Below are positions 37,724-50,155 of a stretch of 64,000 nucleotides of DNA, in pieces; within the stretch, counting starts at the first letter, position 1; each line of letters opens with the position of its first letter. Location: the NCBI GenBank assembly GCA_013399115.1, contig VXAA01000862.1, forward strand, positions 20,808 through 84,807. The letters run 5' to 3'. This stretch comes from Anseranas semipalmata. Lineage: Eukaryota > Chordata > Aves > Anseriformes > Anseranatidae. The notes below the pieces were generated by a model. The model saw only the letters and a program-made list of their open reading frames with translations. It ran no database searches and was not told the origin of the DNA. The translations under genes were made by a program, and so were the position numbers.

Positions 37724-38205
37724 TAATAAAAGCTAAAAACTTCATCACTTATTAAAGACATGATTAAATGTTCTGGAAAAATACTTGGATGCCCCCTGCA
37801 ATGTCTATACCGATGCAGAGCTGAATAACTTATTCTTGTTTTAGTCTGTTGTATGAAGAATTTGTTATTGAGAAATAGTTATAGCTAGGATGAAACTATG
37901 AAAACTTTATGTGAATTTAGTGAAAACTTAAAGGCTAGTGTTTTTTTAAAGCTAATTGTTAAATCGGACATACACATTCATATTAAGAATCAACTTCTCA
38001 TCCTTTCAGAGAGAAGAAATAGAAGTGGTGGTCTCCAGCAGGAAGGCAGGGGAAGGGTCCTTTTTACTGTCTCCAATATCATGGGATATTGGGAATATAT
38101 GGGAATGTGGTTGGTGGTTGGGGGCAAGTAGCAGTTGTATGTATACTGTAGGTAACTTGTACCCCTAAGAGAAAAATACTTCTGAGGTCAGAGTGGCTGA
38201 ACTGA
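37724..38205. other. spacer between two CR1 copies
   Basis: No gene recognised. It may contain the unrecognisable 5' part of the next CR1 element. Confidence 0.5.
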
Positions 38206-38650
38206 ATGATGTCAGAGTCTGGGGAGATTCTTCAAGAGCTTTTTTGGGTACTTAACGGGTCTGCCTCTTCTTCAAACAGCAAACCCTGTACTGCTGAGGA
38301 ACAGCACAGATGCATAGAGAGGTTCATAGTTTCACTTCAGATTGGCATAGAGAGACTGAGTCCAAAGAAACAGCCCCAGCTGGGAGAGGGCAGCAGGTGG
38401 ATGAAGGTCAAAGGATTCAAGAGTCCTTCTTGCTGAAAGTTGCTCATCTGTCATCCTCCACCAAGGAAAAGTCTCTATAAGCAGGGGCTCTACTGGCAGG
38501 AAGAGGCAGATTGCAGTGGTGGGAAATTGCTACCAGGAAAATAGCAAGGTGGGTTTGTGACTACAGACAACATGTCATGGTGACTTGCTTGCCAAGTACA
38601 CAAATGTGTCAGACCTTGTGAGGCATCTCTACCAACAGCTAAGAAACTAC
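38206..38650 (+). pseudogene. CR1 ORF1 relic with esterase-like motif
   Basis: The frame from 38206 to 38436 is a hydrophilic N-terminal stretch like the ORF1 accessory protein. Downstream, near 38510-38545, the plus strand reads IAVVGNCYQ, matching the block I motif of the CR1 ORF1 esterase (usually VVVGDS followed by a Leu-rich turn). Asp is changed to Asn and the nucleophile Ser to Cys. A further stretch near 38570-38605 (HVMVTCLPSTQ) matches the next conserved strand of that domain. It is frameshifted relative to the first frame. ORF1 of CR1 carries an SGNH/GDSL-type esterase plus nucleic-acid-binding parts. The call rests on short motifs. Confidence 0.5.
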
Positions 38651-39206
38651 AGGGGGAGCCTGGATCTGGTGTGCATGAGAATAAAAATAGCATAGTGAAA
38701 GGCAGGAGAGAGGTTGGGGCAGGGTAGGAGTGGAGTTTCAGCTTCTAAGAATAACAGACCAGTGTCGTTTGCAGTGTTCTCACAATTCTTGTGGGACCAG
38801 AGGAGGAAAATGCAAACATTTAATGCCTGACTGAGAAGACATTAGTAAGAAGAAGGATTCAGATGCATCAAAAACTGGAGACATTTCTAGCATAATTGAA
38901 GGTCGCATGGGAGAGATGTACTTCATCTAAATGATAAGTGGACCAAACTGCTTGTACTTAATGTCAAGGAGGTCCAGACTGAGTTTTTCAAAGAAAGAGT
39001 GGTAGAAAGCGGACAAATTCAGAACAGCACAGAGCTGAAGATGACACAACTATTATGGATGAAGTTATAGAAATTCTGTCAGTCTTTGTGAAGGGTAGAG
39101 CACAGGATTTTGTTAGTCTAACAGAGAGTATCATTTAAACAGGATGCTAAGAAAAAAAAGAAAAGTACATTAACAACAGAAAGTGTAAGGTGTCAGATGA
39201 AGAAAA

Positions 39207-40692
39207 ATGTCTAGCCTAAATGAAAATATCAAACTAGAAGACATGCCAGAAATTTGGCGGAAGGAGGACAATCAGTTAGATATCATACAATGGAATAAAA
39301 TTAACAACAACAATAAAATGAAGAGCAACAATTTGCCAAGATCAAATGATATGCACCCAAGAGTTCTTACCCTCTTATTTAAAATTCTCCTTGTACTTGA
39401 AGTACTTGGCAGGTATGAAAGTACCTTTTAAATTGGCCCCAGGTGAGATTCCAAGAAATATAGGGTCCATAAACCTGCTATCTCAACAGGGCAAATTAGT
39501 AGAGGCTATAATAAAACATATATTAATAAGCACATGGATCAGCCTGGTGGTATAATGGGAAAGAGTCAAAATGGATTCATGAAGGGAAATCCTGCCTGTC
39601 CTAGTTTTGGCAGATGGTATGGTGCTATGTTTTGGATTTTTGATGAACATAGTGGTGAAAAAACACTGATGTGTGCTTGCAGAGCAGTGCTCACACAGAG
39701 CCAAGGCCTTTCCAGCTCCTCCTGCTGCCCTGCCAGCGAGGAGGCTGGGGGTGCACCAGGGGCTGGAGGGGACACAGCCAGGACAGCTGGCCCAGGCTGG
39801 CCAAAGGGATGTCCCACACCATGTGGCCTCATGCTCAGCAATAACAGCTAGGGGGTTGGCTGCATGTGGGGGGCACTGCTCAGGGACTGGATGGGCATTG
39901 GTTGGTGGTTGGTGAGCAATTGCATTGTGCATCATTAGCTTTGTATATTCTTTTATCATGATTATTATTATTAATAATATCACTTCCTTTTCTGTCCTAT
40001 TAAACTGTCTTTATCTCTACCCACAGGTTTTTACCTTTTTTCTTTTTGGTTCTCTCCCCCATCCCACTGAGGGGAGGAAGGGGAGGGAATGAATGGCTGT
40101 GTGGTGCTTAGCTGCCTGCTGGGTTAAGCCACAACACTGCCTCATAAACATGCTAGAGTTATTTGAAAGTTCAGCACACGGGTAACAGTATTCTGGCTGA
40201 TGTAGCCTACCTGGACTCCCACAAAGTTTCTGGCACAATTTGTCACCAGCTTTTAAGGAAACTAAGCAGTTATAGGATAAGGGATAAAGTCCTTCATTTT
40301 AATCAATAGGTAATCGGTGAAAAGACGAAACAGAAGGTAGGAATAAATAAATTTTGCAGTGTAATCACCAGTGAATTCTGCACATATATCTGCTGGTACT
40401 TGTACAATTCAAGATATTCATAGATGACCTGGAACACCAAGTGATTAGTGAAGTGACAAAGTTTACTGCTGATAACAAGTTATTCCAAGCAGTAAAAATG
40501 AAGGCAGACTATGAAGAACTGCAGAAGGACCTTAGCAAGCTGAGTGAGTGGCCAATAAAATGGCAGATGAAATTCAGTATAAATAAATGTCAAGCCATAC
40601 ATGTTGGAATAAGCAGTCCTACATTCACATACTTCATGATGGGCCCTGAACTGACTGTTATCACTCAGGAAGAAAATCATGAGTTAAAATAA
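39207..40692 (+). pseudogene. CR1 ORF2 RT relic interrupted by an LTR
   Basis: RT pieces flank the LTR. Before it: NDMHPRVLTLLFKILL (39340s, usual GMHPRVLREL), then an IGSINLLSQQGKLVEAIIKH stretch near 39455-39520 (usual YRPVSLTSVPGKxxE), then SQNGFMKGNPAC ending at the insertion point. After it, near 40195-40240, ADVAYLDSHKVSGTICHQ is motif A (usual DFSKAFDTVSH). An 83-codon open frame at 40441-40692 covers the catalytic box and beyond: KFTADNKL (usual KFADDTKL, so first Asp lost), then EWPIKWQMKFSINKCQAIHV. Non-functional. Confidence 0.85.
39597..40136 (+). mobile_element. solo LTR of an avian endogenous retrovirus (540 bp, TSD ctgcc)
   Basis: The block starts TGTCCTAG and ends ACAACA, giving the TG...CA ends of an LTR. 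It is flanked by identical 5-bp duplications, ctgcc at 39592-39596 and 40137-40141. The content matches a common bird LTR: 'ggtatggtgctatgttttgg', the 'ggccaaagggatgtcc' block, 'gcaattgcattgtgcatca', an ATTAAA polyadenylation signal at 39999-40004 and a C-rich U5. The sense strand is plus. Where related copies have a TATA box after 'catgctcag', this one reads 'caataac' (about 39838-39844), so the core promoter looks eroded. No internal retroviral sequence is present: provirus lost by LTR-LTR recombination. A 5-bp duplication is typical of ERVL-type (class III) insertions, but the family was not verified. The open frames across it are accidental. Confidence 0.93.
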
Positions 40693-41135
40693 ATGGCTAT
40701 ATGAAAATGTCAGCTCAATAGTGGTTAAAAAGGCAAATCAAAGCTAAGAATTACTAGAAAAGGAATAAAGAATAAAACTGGGAACATATCTCAATGTATA
40801 ATTTTGTAGTGTCACTCCCTTCACCTCCATTTGAAATAATCTATGAAAACTGGAAAAGGTTCAGAGAAGAGCAAGGATTATCAGGGGCATGGAACTGTTT
40901 CTTTGCATGAAAGAATGAAATAATCTAAGACTGTCAGGATTCACGTTCAAAACAATCTAAGCGAAGCAGTTCTTCACACAGCAGCTGTAGGCTGGTGAAA
41001 CTGCTCCAAATGATGTTAAAAACAGAAAGGAATATGGGCTGAAGGAGAGGCTGCGCAAACTCATGGAAGAAGAGTCGAAAGACATCTACTAAGTATATAT
41101 ACACCACGTCCGACACAGAAAGGTCCTGAACTGAA

Positions 41136-44100
41136 AATCGTTAGAGAGAATATTAAGGGAAAGTGTCACATACACTTGTCAATATTTTATTCTTCCCTAG
41201 ATTTCCATTTATGACATGTTTTGTTTTGGAAACAATAGAAGTAGGCATTTAGTCCTACTCAGGATGACCTTTATTGTATTCACTGTACTCAGTTCTTCCA
41301 GTGACAGGCACTGCTTACATCTATTCTCGTCAATAAAACAAGATCAAGAGGCACAGCCCCACTGTTTATATATGTTACAACTTTGCTCAGGTCTGTGTGG
41401 CCCTAAAACTACGGTTATTTTGTGTGAATTTTTCCTTTTCTGTTCAAAGTTCGTGATGGTTATTTAGTAGCCTGTCCAAGTCTCATTTTCACAGAGTGAG
41501 TTGTATCCCTATGCCCTCATTTGTGACTCTAGCATGTTAAGGAGTGTTTTATGTTGTGAAGCCTGATGGGGACAGCACTGGAGGAGTGTTGTCCATTCTA
41601 CCTGTTAAAGTCAGGCCCAGGGAGGCTCAGTGTGGCACTGATCTCACATATCATCTCCGACGCTCGCAACCAAGGAGTGTAGCACCACACAATGCAGACA
41701 ACAGCAGCCTGGTGCTTGAGTGCAACTCCCAGACCTCTCACCCTACAGAGGCAGACGTGGTCTTACAAAAACAGACAGTGGTGGGCACACTGCCTTGTCT
41801 GGAAACAATATCTATAATTAAAAATGCTAAATGATGCCTGAGCCAGAAGAGGTTTGGGCTGTCCCAGTATGGAATTTGATCAGCCAGATAGTTTTGCTGT
41901 GGATTATTTTTCATAAGCATAGTTGAAGTCCATGTTATGTCAGCAGAGAGAAACATAGGTTTCTTCTATATCCATTGTTCCTGGAAAGCTGCTTAATACA
42001 AGATCTGTATTCCCACCTTAGCAATAACAACATTAATCTTCATAGGTATAGACTGTATACATAGCAAGAATAATAATTATGAAAGCGCATTTCTCCTTAT
42101 AGCTACTATCCATCTCATCTCTTAGTCCATAAGCCACCACTCATTATTTGAGGCTGCTAAGTCAAAATGTTCTGAAGGTCAAAATGCCTCTGGTAACTCA
42201 ACGTTTTTAGGGACAAATCACTCCTTTCACCGATATGTTTTATGTCTATAACACTATATGGTCTATATGTCTATAATTACTGGTCTTTTCTATTTCATAT
42301 TGCTGTTCATCTCAGGAGTGTTTGAACACTTAAGAGAACTAAATCAGAGAGAAATGCTCCAGGTACATCTGATTTAAACTAAATATTTTTATATTTACCT
42401 AGCACTGTAAGCAGTGCTTGGAAAGCAGATGTCAAACCCTTGCAAACTTTTTAGTGATGAGACGTAGTATTTTCTTCTCCTGTTATTTACCAATACACTG
42501 GGTACTTAAGTACATACAGTAACCTCTGTCTTTGTCTTCCCTCCAAGGCTGCACTTTCAGGATTTGAGGTTTCTTCTTACGCATACATCACTCTTGCTAA
42601 ACTTGGCAAAACAATTTTCTTCCATAGAAAGTGTGCTGTACCCTAGGTTGTCCCCAACAGGTATAACAGATGTTTATAAAGGCACTATTTCTTCTTTAAA
42701 AACAGCTTACAGTGTGCTGTTAGTTACAGATTGTGTCCAGAGAAGTAGCCCATGGGAGACGTAGAAATTTCTCATTTCTTTTTTTTGTTGTTGTTTCATT
42801 AACACTGAAAATGTTCCGTGGGGTGATCACAGTTCTGCTCTATAGATGGAAATGCTGAGTTAAATTACTTACAATCTTTTCCTGATTATGACTCAGTGAA
42901 AGATCCGTATAATATTTCAGTTGAATTAGAGCATTTTGCTGATTAAAGATTTTAGTATGGAAAATAATTTTCCTCCAAAGTAATTATATTGATATGACTA
43001 ACAAAATAGCTTGATTAATACTGTAACAATGCCTACCAAAAGAAATACATAATGATTTGCTACTTACGGCAAGCTAAAAGAATAATTTATTAACTTTACA
43101 TGATGATGAACCATTATCTATCTAGTTAATTTGTCTAAAAAATGTTAATTTATTAGGGTCTGTGATCTATTCCATTGATCAAACTATGGAATAAAATAAA
43201 TAATAATAATAAAAAAAGTAGAAAGAAAAATATACCTTTTCATAAGTCTCTAGTTCAGTTGATATTTAGTGTTTTTATACTAAGCATCATGAAAGCATTT
43301 GACATTCATGTAGGAACATAGTCATATAATGTCAATAATACAATGTGTTGCACTTCTGTGGGAATCCCTCAGCCCTTTATCATTAATCAACGTGTCATAG
43401 AAACATAATAAGAGAAAACAAAAATAAAAGAGAGAATAAAAGGTAGAGTTTTGAGTGATCAGAGGAACTCAGATAAGACCTAGTCTGCGTCTAAAAAGGG
43501 CTGATCAGTTTAAGGGTTGAGTCAGCCTGAACCTACACTATTGCTTAAGGTTTCAAACAAAGTAATTCACTTCAAGTTACTATTTTTTCATAGGTATAGA
43601 TTTCTGGCTAAGAACACTCACACAGGTATTTGAAAAAAAAAAATAATGTGCAAATGCTTTTATACACTTAAATCCAGTTTCCATGCAGATCAAACAGCTA
43701 ATCTGACTTTAGCACTGGGAACAAAACAAGTAAGGGAGAGGCTACGTTCATTGGAAAAGCAGAGCCACTTATCTTTGGGCAGCAACACATATTTGGATTG
43801 CACAATCTGTTCTTGAAACAGCATGACCATAAAACTACAGAAGACTTTCAATCTAAACATGATTGTGGATTCAGTTCAGTACTTGAAGATACACCCAAGT
43901 CTCTATTAACCATGTGAAATTTAAAATTTTGTTTGCTGAATACTTAGTGAATGGATCCTGTTCTTTGTACAAACAAACCTAAATTTCTATAGTGTTTCCA
44001 TATTTTTCTGAAATATGAAAAATTATTCCTGAAAAGTATTTTCAGTGGACAAGGTATGCTACCCTTCAACTTAACTTCATGACTCTGGGGTGCCTAAGCT

Positions 44101-44317
44101 AAAAGCCTGGGTGCCTCTACAGTCAATAGAAACAGAGAATGGTCAATAACATGTTGACAGATGAAATACAAATCTCTGTGGTGTTGCAATTCTAAATTTA
44201 TGGCATGACAAGTAACAACAAAATTACTGGGGCCCACTGATGTTAAAACATAATTATATCAGTATTACGTGTACCCTGCTCCTCACTGGATGTCATGTCC
44301 AAATTGGTTACCATCTT
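41136..44317. other. DNA without recognisable genes
   Basis: Mostly AT-rich. A patch around 41540-41830 is less AT-rich and open for 96 codons on the plus strand, but I recognise no domain or repeat in it. Confidence 0.5.
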
Positions 44318-44429
44318 TAACATCTTTAGTGACATGGTCTAGTGGAGGGCTTGTTAGTGTTAGGTCATAGGTTGGACCTATAGGTAGGTAATCTTGAAGG
44401 TCTCTTCCAACCTAAAGGATTCTGTGATC
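44318..44429 (+). mobile_element. CR1 LINE 3' tail
   Basis: The 'agtgacatggtctagtggag', 'gttagtgttaggt' and 'ggtctcttccaacctaaagg' blocks followed by a single 'attctgtg' octamer mark the last ~110 bp of a plus-strand CR1. It is very short and non-coding. Confidence 0.92.
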
Positions 44430-47400
44430 TTTACCAGCTGTCCCTGCAGCAACCTCTGCCTCCCTCTCTGTTTTGTTTTTTCCAGAACTAACTCAGAGGT
44501 GTCTACGCAGCCACCCCTTTCCAGCACTCTCCAATGGAGAAAGATTGTTCTATTTTTCACCCCAGTAACGATCTTTCTTCTCCCAAGAAAACTGTTGAAA
44601 CATAGCAGCAATACGTGAAAGACAGAGAAGACTGTGGTCCTATGAGAGATTTGGGAAAGGAAGGATGTCCTGCAACCTTCTAGACTGTTAAGTTGCATTG
44701 CAGAACTTTCCAGGTGAGTTTAAAGAACAAGGTCAAACTCACATTTTCCTCATACACAAATCCTCCATAAAGCTCAGTGTCCCTTTGTTCAAAAACTTCA
44801 GGAAAAATGCAGGATTATTTTTTATATCAATTTTGTAGAAGATCTGAGTGATTATTTTTAAGGTGCCCCTTGGGTCTGTTGACTAGCAGGGACAAGGTAA
44901 TTTGGATGTTTGAAGGTGAGTATGAAAATACTCCTTTAAATAATGCAGAAACAAAGTGAATGCTTGGATCAGAACCTATACTTGTGCATGTAAAGATGCA
45001 CTACTATCAATATTTCAGTTTTATCTGACTAGTTTATGCTACAGAAAACCTGTCTGACAGAGATAAAATGATGAAGTATATTGCAGAATCATATTTTTGT
45101 TATTGCTGTTTCTTACTTGGTAGAATTCCTAAAAGAAAGAGTCAGGTCCTTTGAATCATATGGGAACACACTAATCTAATATATACCTCTAGCTGATAGT
45201 GAAATGCAAAAAAAATAACAACCATGTCAGATTTGCAACAGAACTCAGATGAAACCTGTGGGGCTTTAATGGCATCCACTGAAGTAGCTGAAGAAATAAC
45301 TTAGCAACATATAACAAATGAAAGAGTATTTTTCTTCAACTAACAAGAAAACTATGAAGAGTCTTGCTGCAATACTCTCAAGACGGTTAATTTTTAAGTA
45401 GTTCAAATATAATTTACAATGGATAATTTACTGTTTCAAGGACTGCATGTGTGAAAGTCAAAAAATCCACTGATAATAAGCTTGGCTGTGTTAAAGGCAT
45501 CCAGACATTGTTTATCTTTACTGGCTTATGAATAATTCATAAGTGAACAAGAACTTTTTAAAAATCGGTTTATGGATCACTGATTTCTTTTAAATATTTT
45601 CACAAAATATTTGTTTTCTGTACAGATTGACTCTGTGTTCTGCAAACTGCTCTTCCAAAGCTTAAAGGTGTTCTGAAGGACTCTGCATAAAGCATGTGAA
45701 ATGACAGTGAAACCCTGACATGAAATTACGGCCTTCACTAAATTTTTTATGCTTCACTTGTGCTCAGAATTTACTGGATTTACATAGAACAAAATGTCCA
45801 ATGCATCAAGATCATTTCAATTTTGAAGGTTTACTGCTGTCTGAAATTCATGACTCTAACCAGCTGCTTCCCACTTCTCTCAGCACTGCAGCTGAGGTGT
45901 CTAGCTACTAGAAGTGGCCAAAAAACAGTGTATTTCACATGAAAGTTGGGGACTTTATCTTTATCTTGGTTTCAATTTGAATCAAACCAGAAGCAAATCT
46001 TTTTCAAGACTTCCTGTACATCAGAAGGCATAGTTCAGCTACTCACTGAAATTAAAAGCACTTTTAATGAATAAAAATATAAAGCAAATTTTAGCGAACT
46101 CAAAGCTAACAACAGTAGTAAATGTGAATTTCCCTGAGTAGATATAAAGTTATGTGGCAACATTGGCTCTAGAGTAACCTTCCAGGATGACAGTCTAGAG
46201 CAATAGACTTGGGAAGATAATTTTATTTCAGGCTTTGTAGCAACTGGTATGTAAGGCCCCGTCAGTTTGGCATGAGACTCAGATAAATTATTCCCAGTCT
46301 TATCAATCCTATGACAAAAGTCTTCAACAGCTGCAGTACCTTACTGCAGTCTATCTCCCCTTTTGCTACTCCTTGTGATTGTTGGTAATTACAAAGATTG
46401 GAACTATGATTGCTAGAAATTAGGTCTGATAGAAATGAGGTTTGGCCTTGATTTGCATGGCATTGCAATTGAGGCATAAATTAGTGTGAAAGAAAGCATA
46501 CTGAAAAGCTAGTGAGTTTTGTTCCCTAACATCCCATTTTACATCCAAAACCATCAGATATTCACTACCACATTACCTAATACATTGCTTCATGTAGCAG
46601 GAAGGAACGTACTTGAGAGATTGACACAAGAAGCCTGGAAACTAAGAGACATGGTCTTGTGAGGATCAAAGGCCCCTGGAGTTGCAGACTCCTCAGCCAC
46701 TGGCTACCACACTTAGCATTGTATCTCAAAAGCATGGACACTGAAATTCTAGCACCTGTCTGGTTTTGAACTGGAAGAATTGTGTACGGCAAAAGCTCTT
46801 CAAACCTGAAGAACTTTGAAAAAGGCTTTCAAAAACTTTTGATGTGGTTGAACACTCAAATATAGAAAGTTACTCGCCTGCTCCAGCTGTGTTTCAGTCT
46901 TACAGGTGATAAACATGGAAGGGATGTTGCTCTGGAAGTTATGTTGTCATTTTAGCATGCAACTCTATTCATGCTAACATGTGGAGGAACGGAATTATTT
47001 TCACAGACAAGATATACGCTACTGATCTACACAGTACTGGGGAAGGTTCTTGTCCTCCTATCCCCAGAGAGAATGAAGGGAAAGACCTGCTCGTGTTCCG
47101 TTGCCCTTCCTACTAGTTTTATTCAGAAAATTTCCCATTAGTTCTATTCTCTATTCATGTGTTCTGTCCATGAACATTGTTTGAAATATATGCGAGAAGG
47201 CACAAAATGTTTTTTCTTAGTGTGTGGTTTTTTAATTAATTTAGGAATTCATTACAATCTTACATAAGCATGTTACTTAGTTGTATAATTGCTACTGCAG
47301 TGTTAATTCAGGAGAAGTTAAAGTGGTTAATATAGTGCAATATGATTTTTTTAATTATTTTTCAAATTTGTACCTATTACCAAGGACTATCCATAAATTT

Positions 47401-49868
47401 TCTGATGTTAATTAATTACAGATAAATGGTGTTAGAGTGGTACTGAAATATCTAAGTAGTTCCTCAGAGAGCTTTCTTTTTCTTTCTATAATTTCTTCTT
47501 CTTTTGTATGAAGTGAAAAAGAAATTTAATGGATTTTAACATGATGACAAATGACCCATCACTCATCTTTAATCATTACTATAACTGTTAATAGCATACA
47601 GCAAAAACTCTGCTTCAGATGATCATTGTAATTGTATACAGACACTTTTTTTTTTTTAATATCAAACATGATCTGAGAGCTAATAACTGCAAGAACAGTG
47701 GCTCTCGAATCTCTTACTCTTCAACAGTTTGGCACAATATCATAAATCATTTTTTTCCTGGAAGGAATAATCTATTCAGTGACTTGAGCTGGATGAGATT
47801 TCAAGAGGAGAGGCTATTAAGGGTAACCTGTACACACAGGAAGTGTTAGAGGTTGTTATGATTCTTTACAGTAAATATAGGTAAACACTGTCAGTCTCAC
47901 TTCAGGTCATACTATATGTAGCGGATAAGGAATGAGGAAATAAGAAATGGTAAGGCAAGGAATCAGCTGCAGTTGAAGTTTGAATTCGTTATACTTTTGC
48001 AGTGTGGCATAAATTAAAGCATTTCATTGCTATCATATGATCCTTTTTCTCTACTTCTTTTTTGCCATTGTCCATGACTTCTGACTTCTTCAAGCCAGGT
48101 GATCTGACATAATATCTCCCTTATTGTTGAATGCAAACCTCTAGAGTTTTTAATTACCATTTATTCCTGTTCTTTGGGTACTCACGTATCTGTCTAGGTG
48201 CCTAAGCCTAAATGCTGGATTGACAGAAATTCCCTTCAGCTGATGCCTGGCCTGAAAAGGCATCTCACTGTTTAAACTTAAATTCACTACCATGACTAGA
48301 AATTCTTCTCACCTGAGAGGTCTGGCACCTTTCTGGGATAACAAATGATGTATTTTGCATTATCTGCTTTTATTCGGTAGCTCAGAGGCTGGAACATTTG
48401 TCCAAAATAAAGCTAAGGTCTCTTTGTCTGTCAGAGAAGTGTTTTCACTATTAGGCTATGTGGCCATGATCATTTTTTTCCCATTTTTGTGTCCCAGTAA
48501 GCAATTACACTATCTTCAGCAGGAGTACTGAGAGAACCTCTAGCACATAGTCCTGGATAATAGTAAAGCTGGTAGTTGTCACACTCTCAGAAGGTAAAAT
48601 CATAGGACACATAACTGTCCATCAATCTATAAAATTAAGAGAAGACTCTTCGCTTTTTTGGCAGGATGGTTTGAGCCTCCTGATTTCTTAAAGAAGAGAG
48701 CCTGTGGTACCCAAGAAGAGTGATCAGGGCAACAAAACTGAAGTTGAAGATAGATTGTTCCTGCAATCTGAGACCATGTTTGCCCATGTTTGATCTGTGT
48801 CAGGGCCCTGAGTTTGCAAACAAGCCTCAGTTGCCTCATGTCAGAGGGTACTGTACTGTGAAAACATGATCATTATATTTAAGAATTCAGTGTCTTATTA
48901 ACCCAGTTGAGAAGTTCATGTCCTAATCAAGTAGAAAGGTTTGTTTCAGATATGCAGAGTTCTATCTTTCTTGTTATTTCTACCAATCAACAGTTTAGTA
49001 ACAGAAGCCTCCATCTGAAGACACAGAGAACTTGTTTTGATCACTCCTATGTTTGGGTTCCATGTTGCCTTTCACAAGCTGTCCTCTACATGAATGGATT
49101 TTGCAGCTCTCTGCCATAAAAATGAGGTGTTGCTGTCATTTCTTCACTAAATACACAGCTAACTGATGATTGCCAGAAACTGTAAGAACATATAAGAGAT
49201 ATAATTTCTGTACAGATGCTGTTATTACACTTTTCCCTCATCATCTACCATCTCAAGCTAGCATAGACAGCAAATTAAACTCGGTGGACATTTGGTCTGC
49301 CTTCTTATGGTGATTCTTTTTATTTTGTAATACTACAGTGTATTTGCTTGCCCACAGCAAGCCAATAGAGAAAAAGAAAGTTTGTATTCTCTGAGTAGGA
49401 CTTGTAGGTTTGTAGTTGGTGGACTCTGAGCAAATCACACTGCTGCATTTCCACCTTCCCTGTTTTAATGATATCTTGCCAAAACTATTCAGCAGACAGA
49501 ATTGACAGCAGTGTTGAAGGTTCCCATCAATTAAAGCAATTTATGTCAGTCATTGTGTTCTAGAAGTGGTACAGAGACAAAGTTCATTGACATGTCTTTC
49601 AGCTCTTTAACACACAGGCTAGTGCTTGCTTCTGTGATGGTTTGCTTATATTAGTACCATTTTTTTGTTTATATTAGTACCATTAGTACCATTTTTTTGC
49701 TTATATTAGTACCATTTATCCCAAAGAGACTGAGAAAAGATGCAAAACAGATGATCTAGGCCAAGCACTAATAATAATAAATTCTGATGAACTGTTCAAC
49801 ACTGCCTTTCCTCCCTCTGTTGCTCTACCAGCTTTACTTGTCTGATTGTACTTGCCTATATCTACTGC
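44430..49868. other. AT-rich DNA without recognisable genes
   Basis: No gene, RNA or named repeat recognised except the small tandem duplication at 49641-49717. Open frames stay below 110 codons and have no motif. Confidence 0.5.
49641..49717. repeat. tandem duplication, about 2.5-3 units of 26-32 bp
   Basis: The unit 'cttatattagtaccattttttt' appears at 49641-49666, 49667-49698 (with an internal extra 'agtaccatt') and 49699-49717 (partial). Confidence 0.93.
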
Positions 49869-50155
49869 CATAGAATCACAGAATCATTTAGGTTGGAAAA
49901 GATCTTCAAGATCATCAAGTTCAACCATCAACCTGACCTACCAAGTCCCATGACAAAACCATGCCCCTTAGTGCCATGTCCACACATCTCTTAAATACCA
50001 CCAGGGATGGGGACTCCACCACTTCCCCAAGCAGCCCATTCCAATGCTTGACCACCCTCTCTGCACAGAAATTCTTCCTAATATCCAATCTAAGCCTCCC
50101 CTGGTGCAACTTGAGACCATTTCCTCACATTCTATTGCTTATCACCTGAGAAAAA
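49869..50155 (-). mobile_element. CR1 LINE 3' end
   Basis: On the plus strand it begins 'catagaatcacagaatcatt' followed by 'taggttggaaaagatcttc' and continues through the 'ttcttcctaatatccaatct' and 'ctattgcttatcacctgag' blocks. It is a 5'-truncated minus-strand CR1 limited to the 3' untranslated part. Confidence 0.95.

Larger units (their letters stand above)
38206..41135 (+). mobile_element. old CR1 LINE with ORF1 and ORF2 relics, split by a solo LTR
   Basis: Plus-strand, strongly diverged CR1. ORF1 traces lie at 38206-38650, RT traces at 39207-39596 and 40137-40692, and the 3' region fades near 41135. A 540-bp LTR interrupts it at 39597-40136. Removing the LTR rejoins RT sequence that is contiguous in intact CR1 (finger region followed by motif A). 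It is more decayed than the 36.7-kb copy. The octamer terminus is not recognisable, so the right end is approximate. The interval between ORF1 and RT (about 38700-39200) is shorter than a complete endonuclease would need, so the endonuclease is partly or wholly missing. Confidence 0.82.

Noticed and set aside
39483..39983. 166-codon minus-strand frame
   Set aside because: Lies antisense across the solo LTR and its CR1 flank.
41544..41834. 96-codon plus-strand frame in a less AT-rich patch
   Set aside because: No recognisable family; could be an unrecognised old repeat, but nothing supports a gene.
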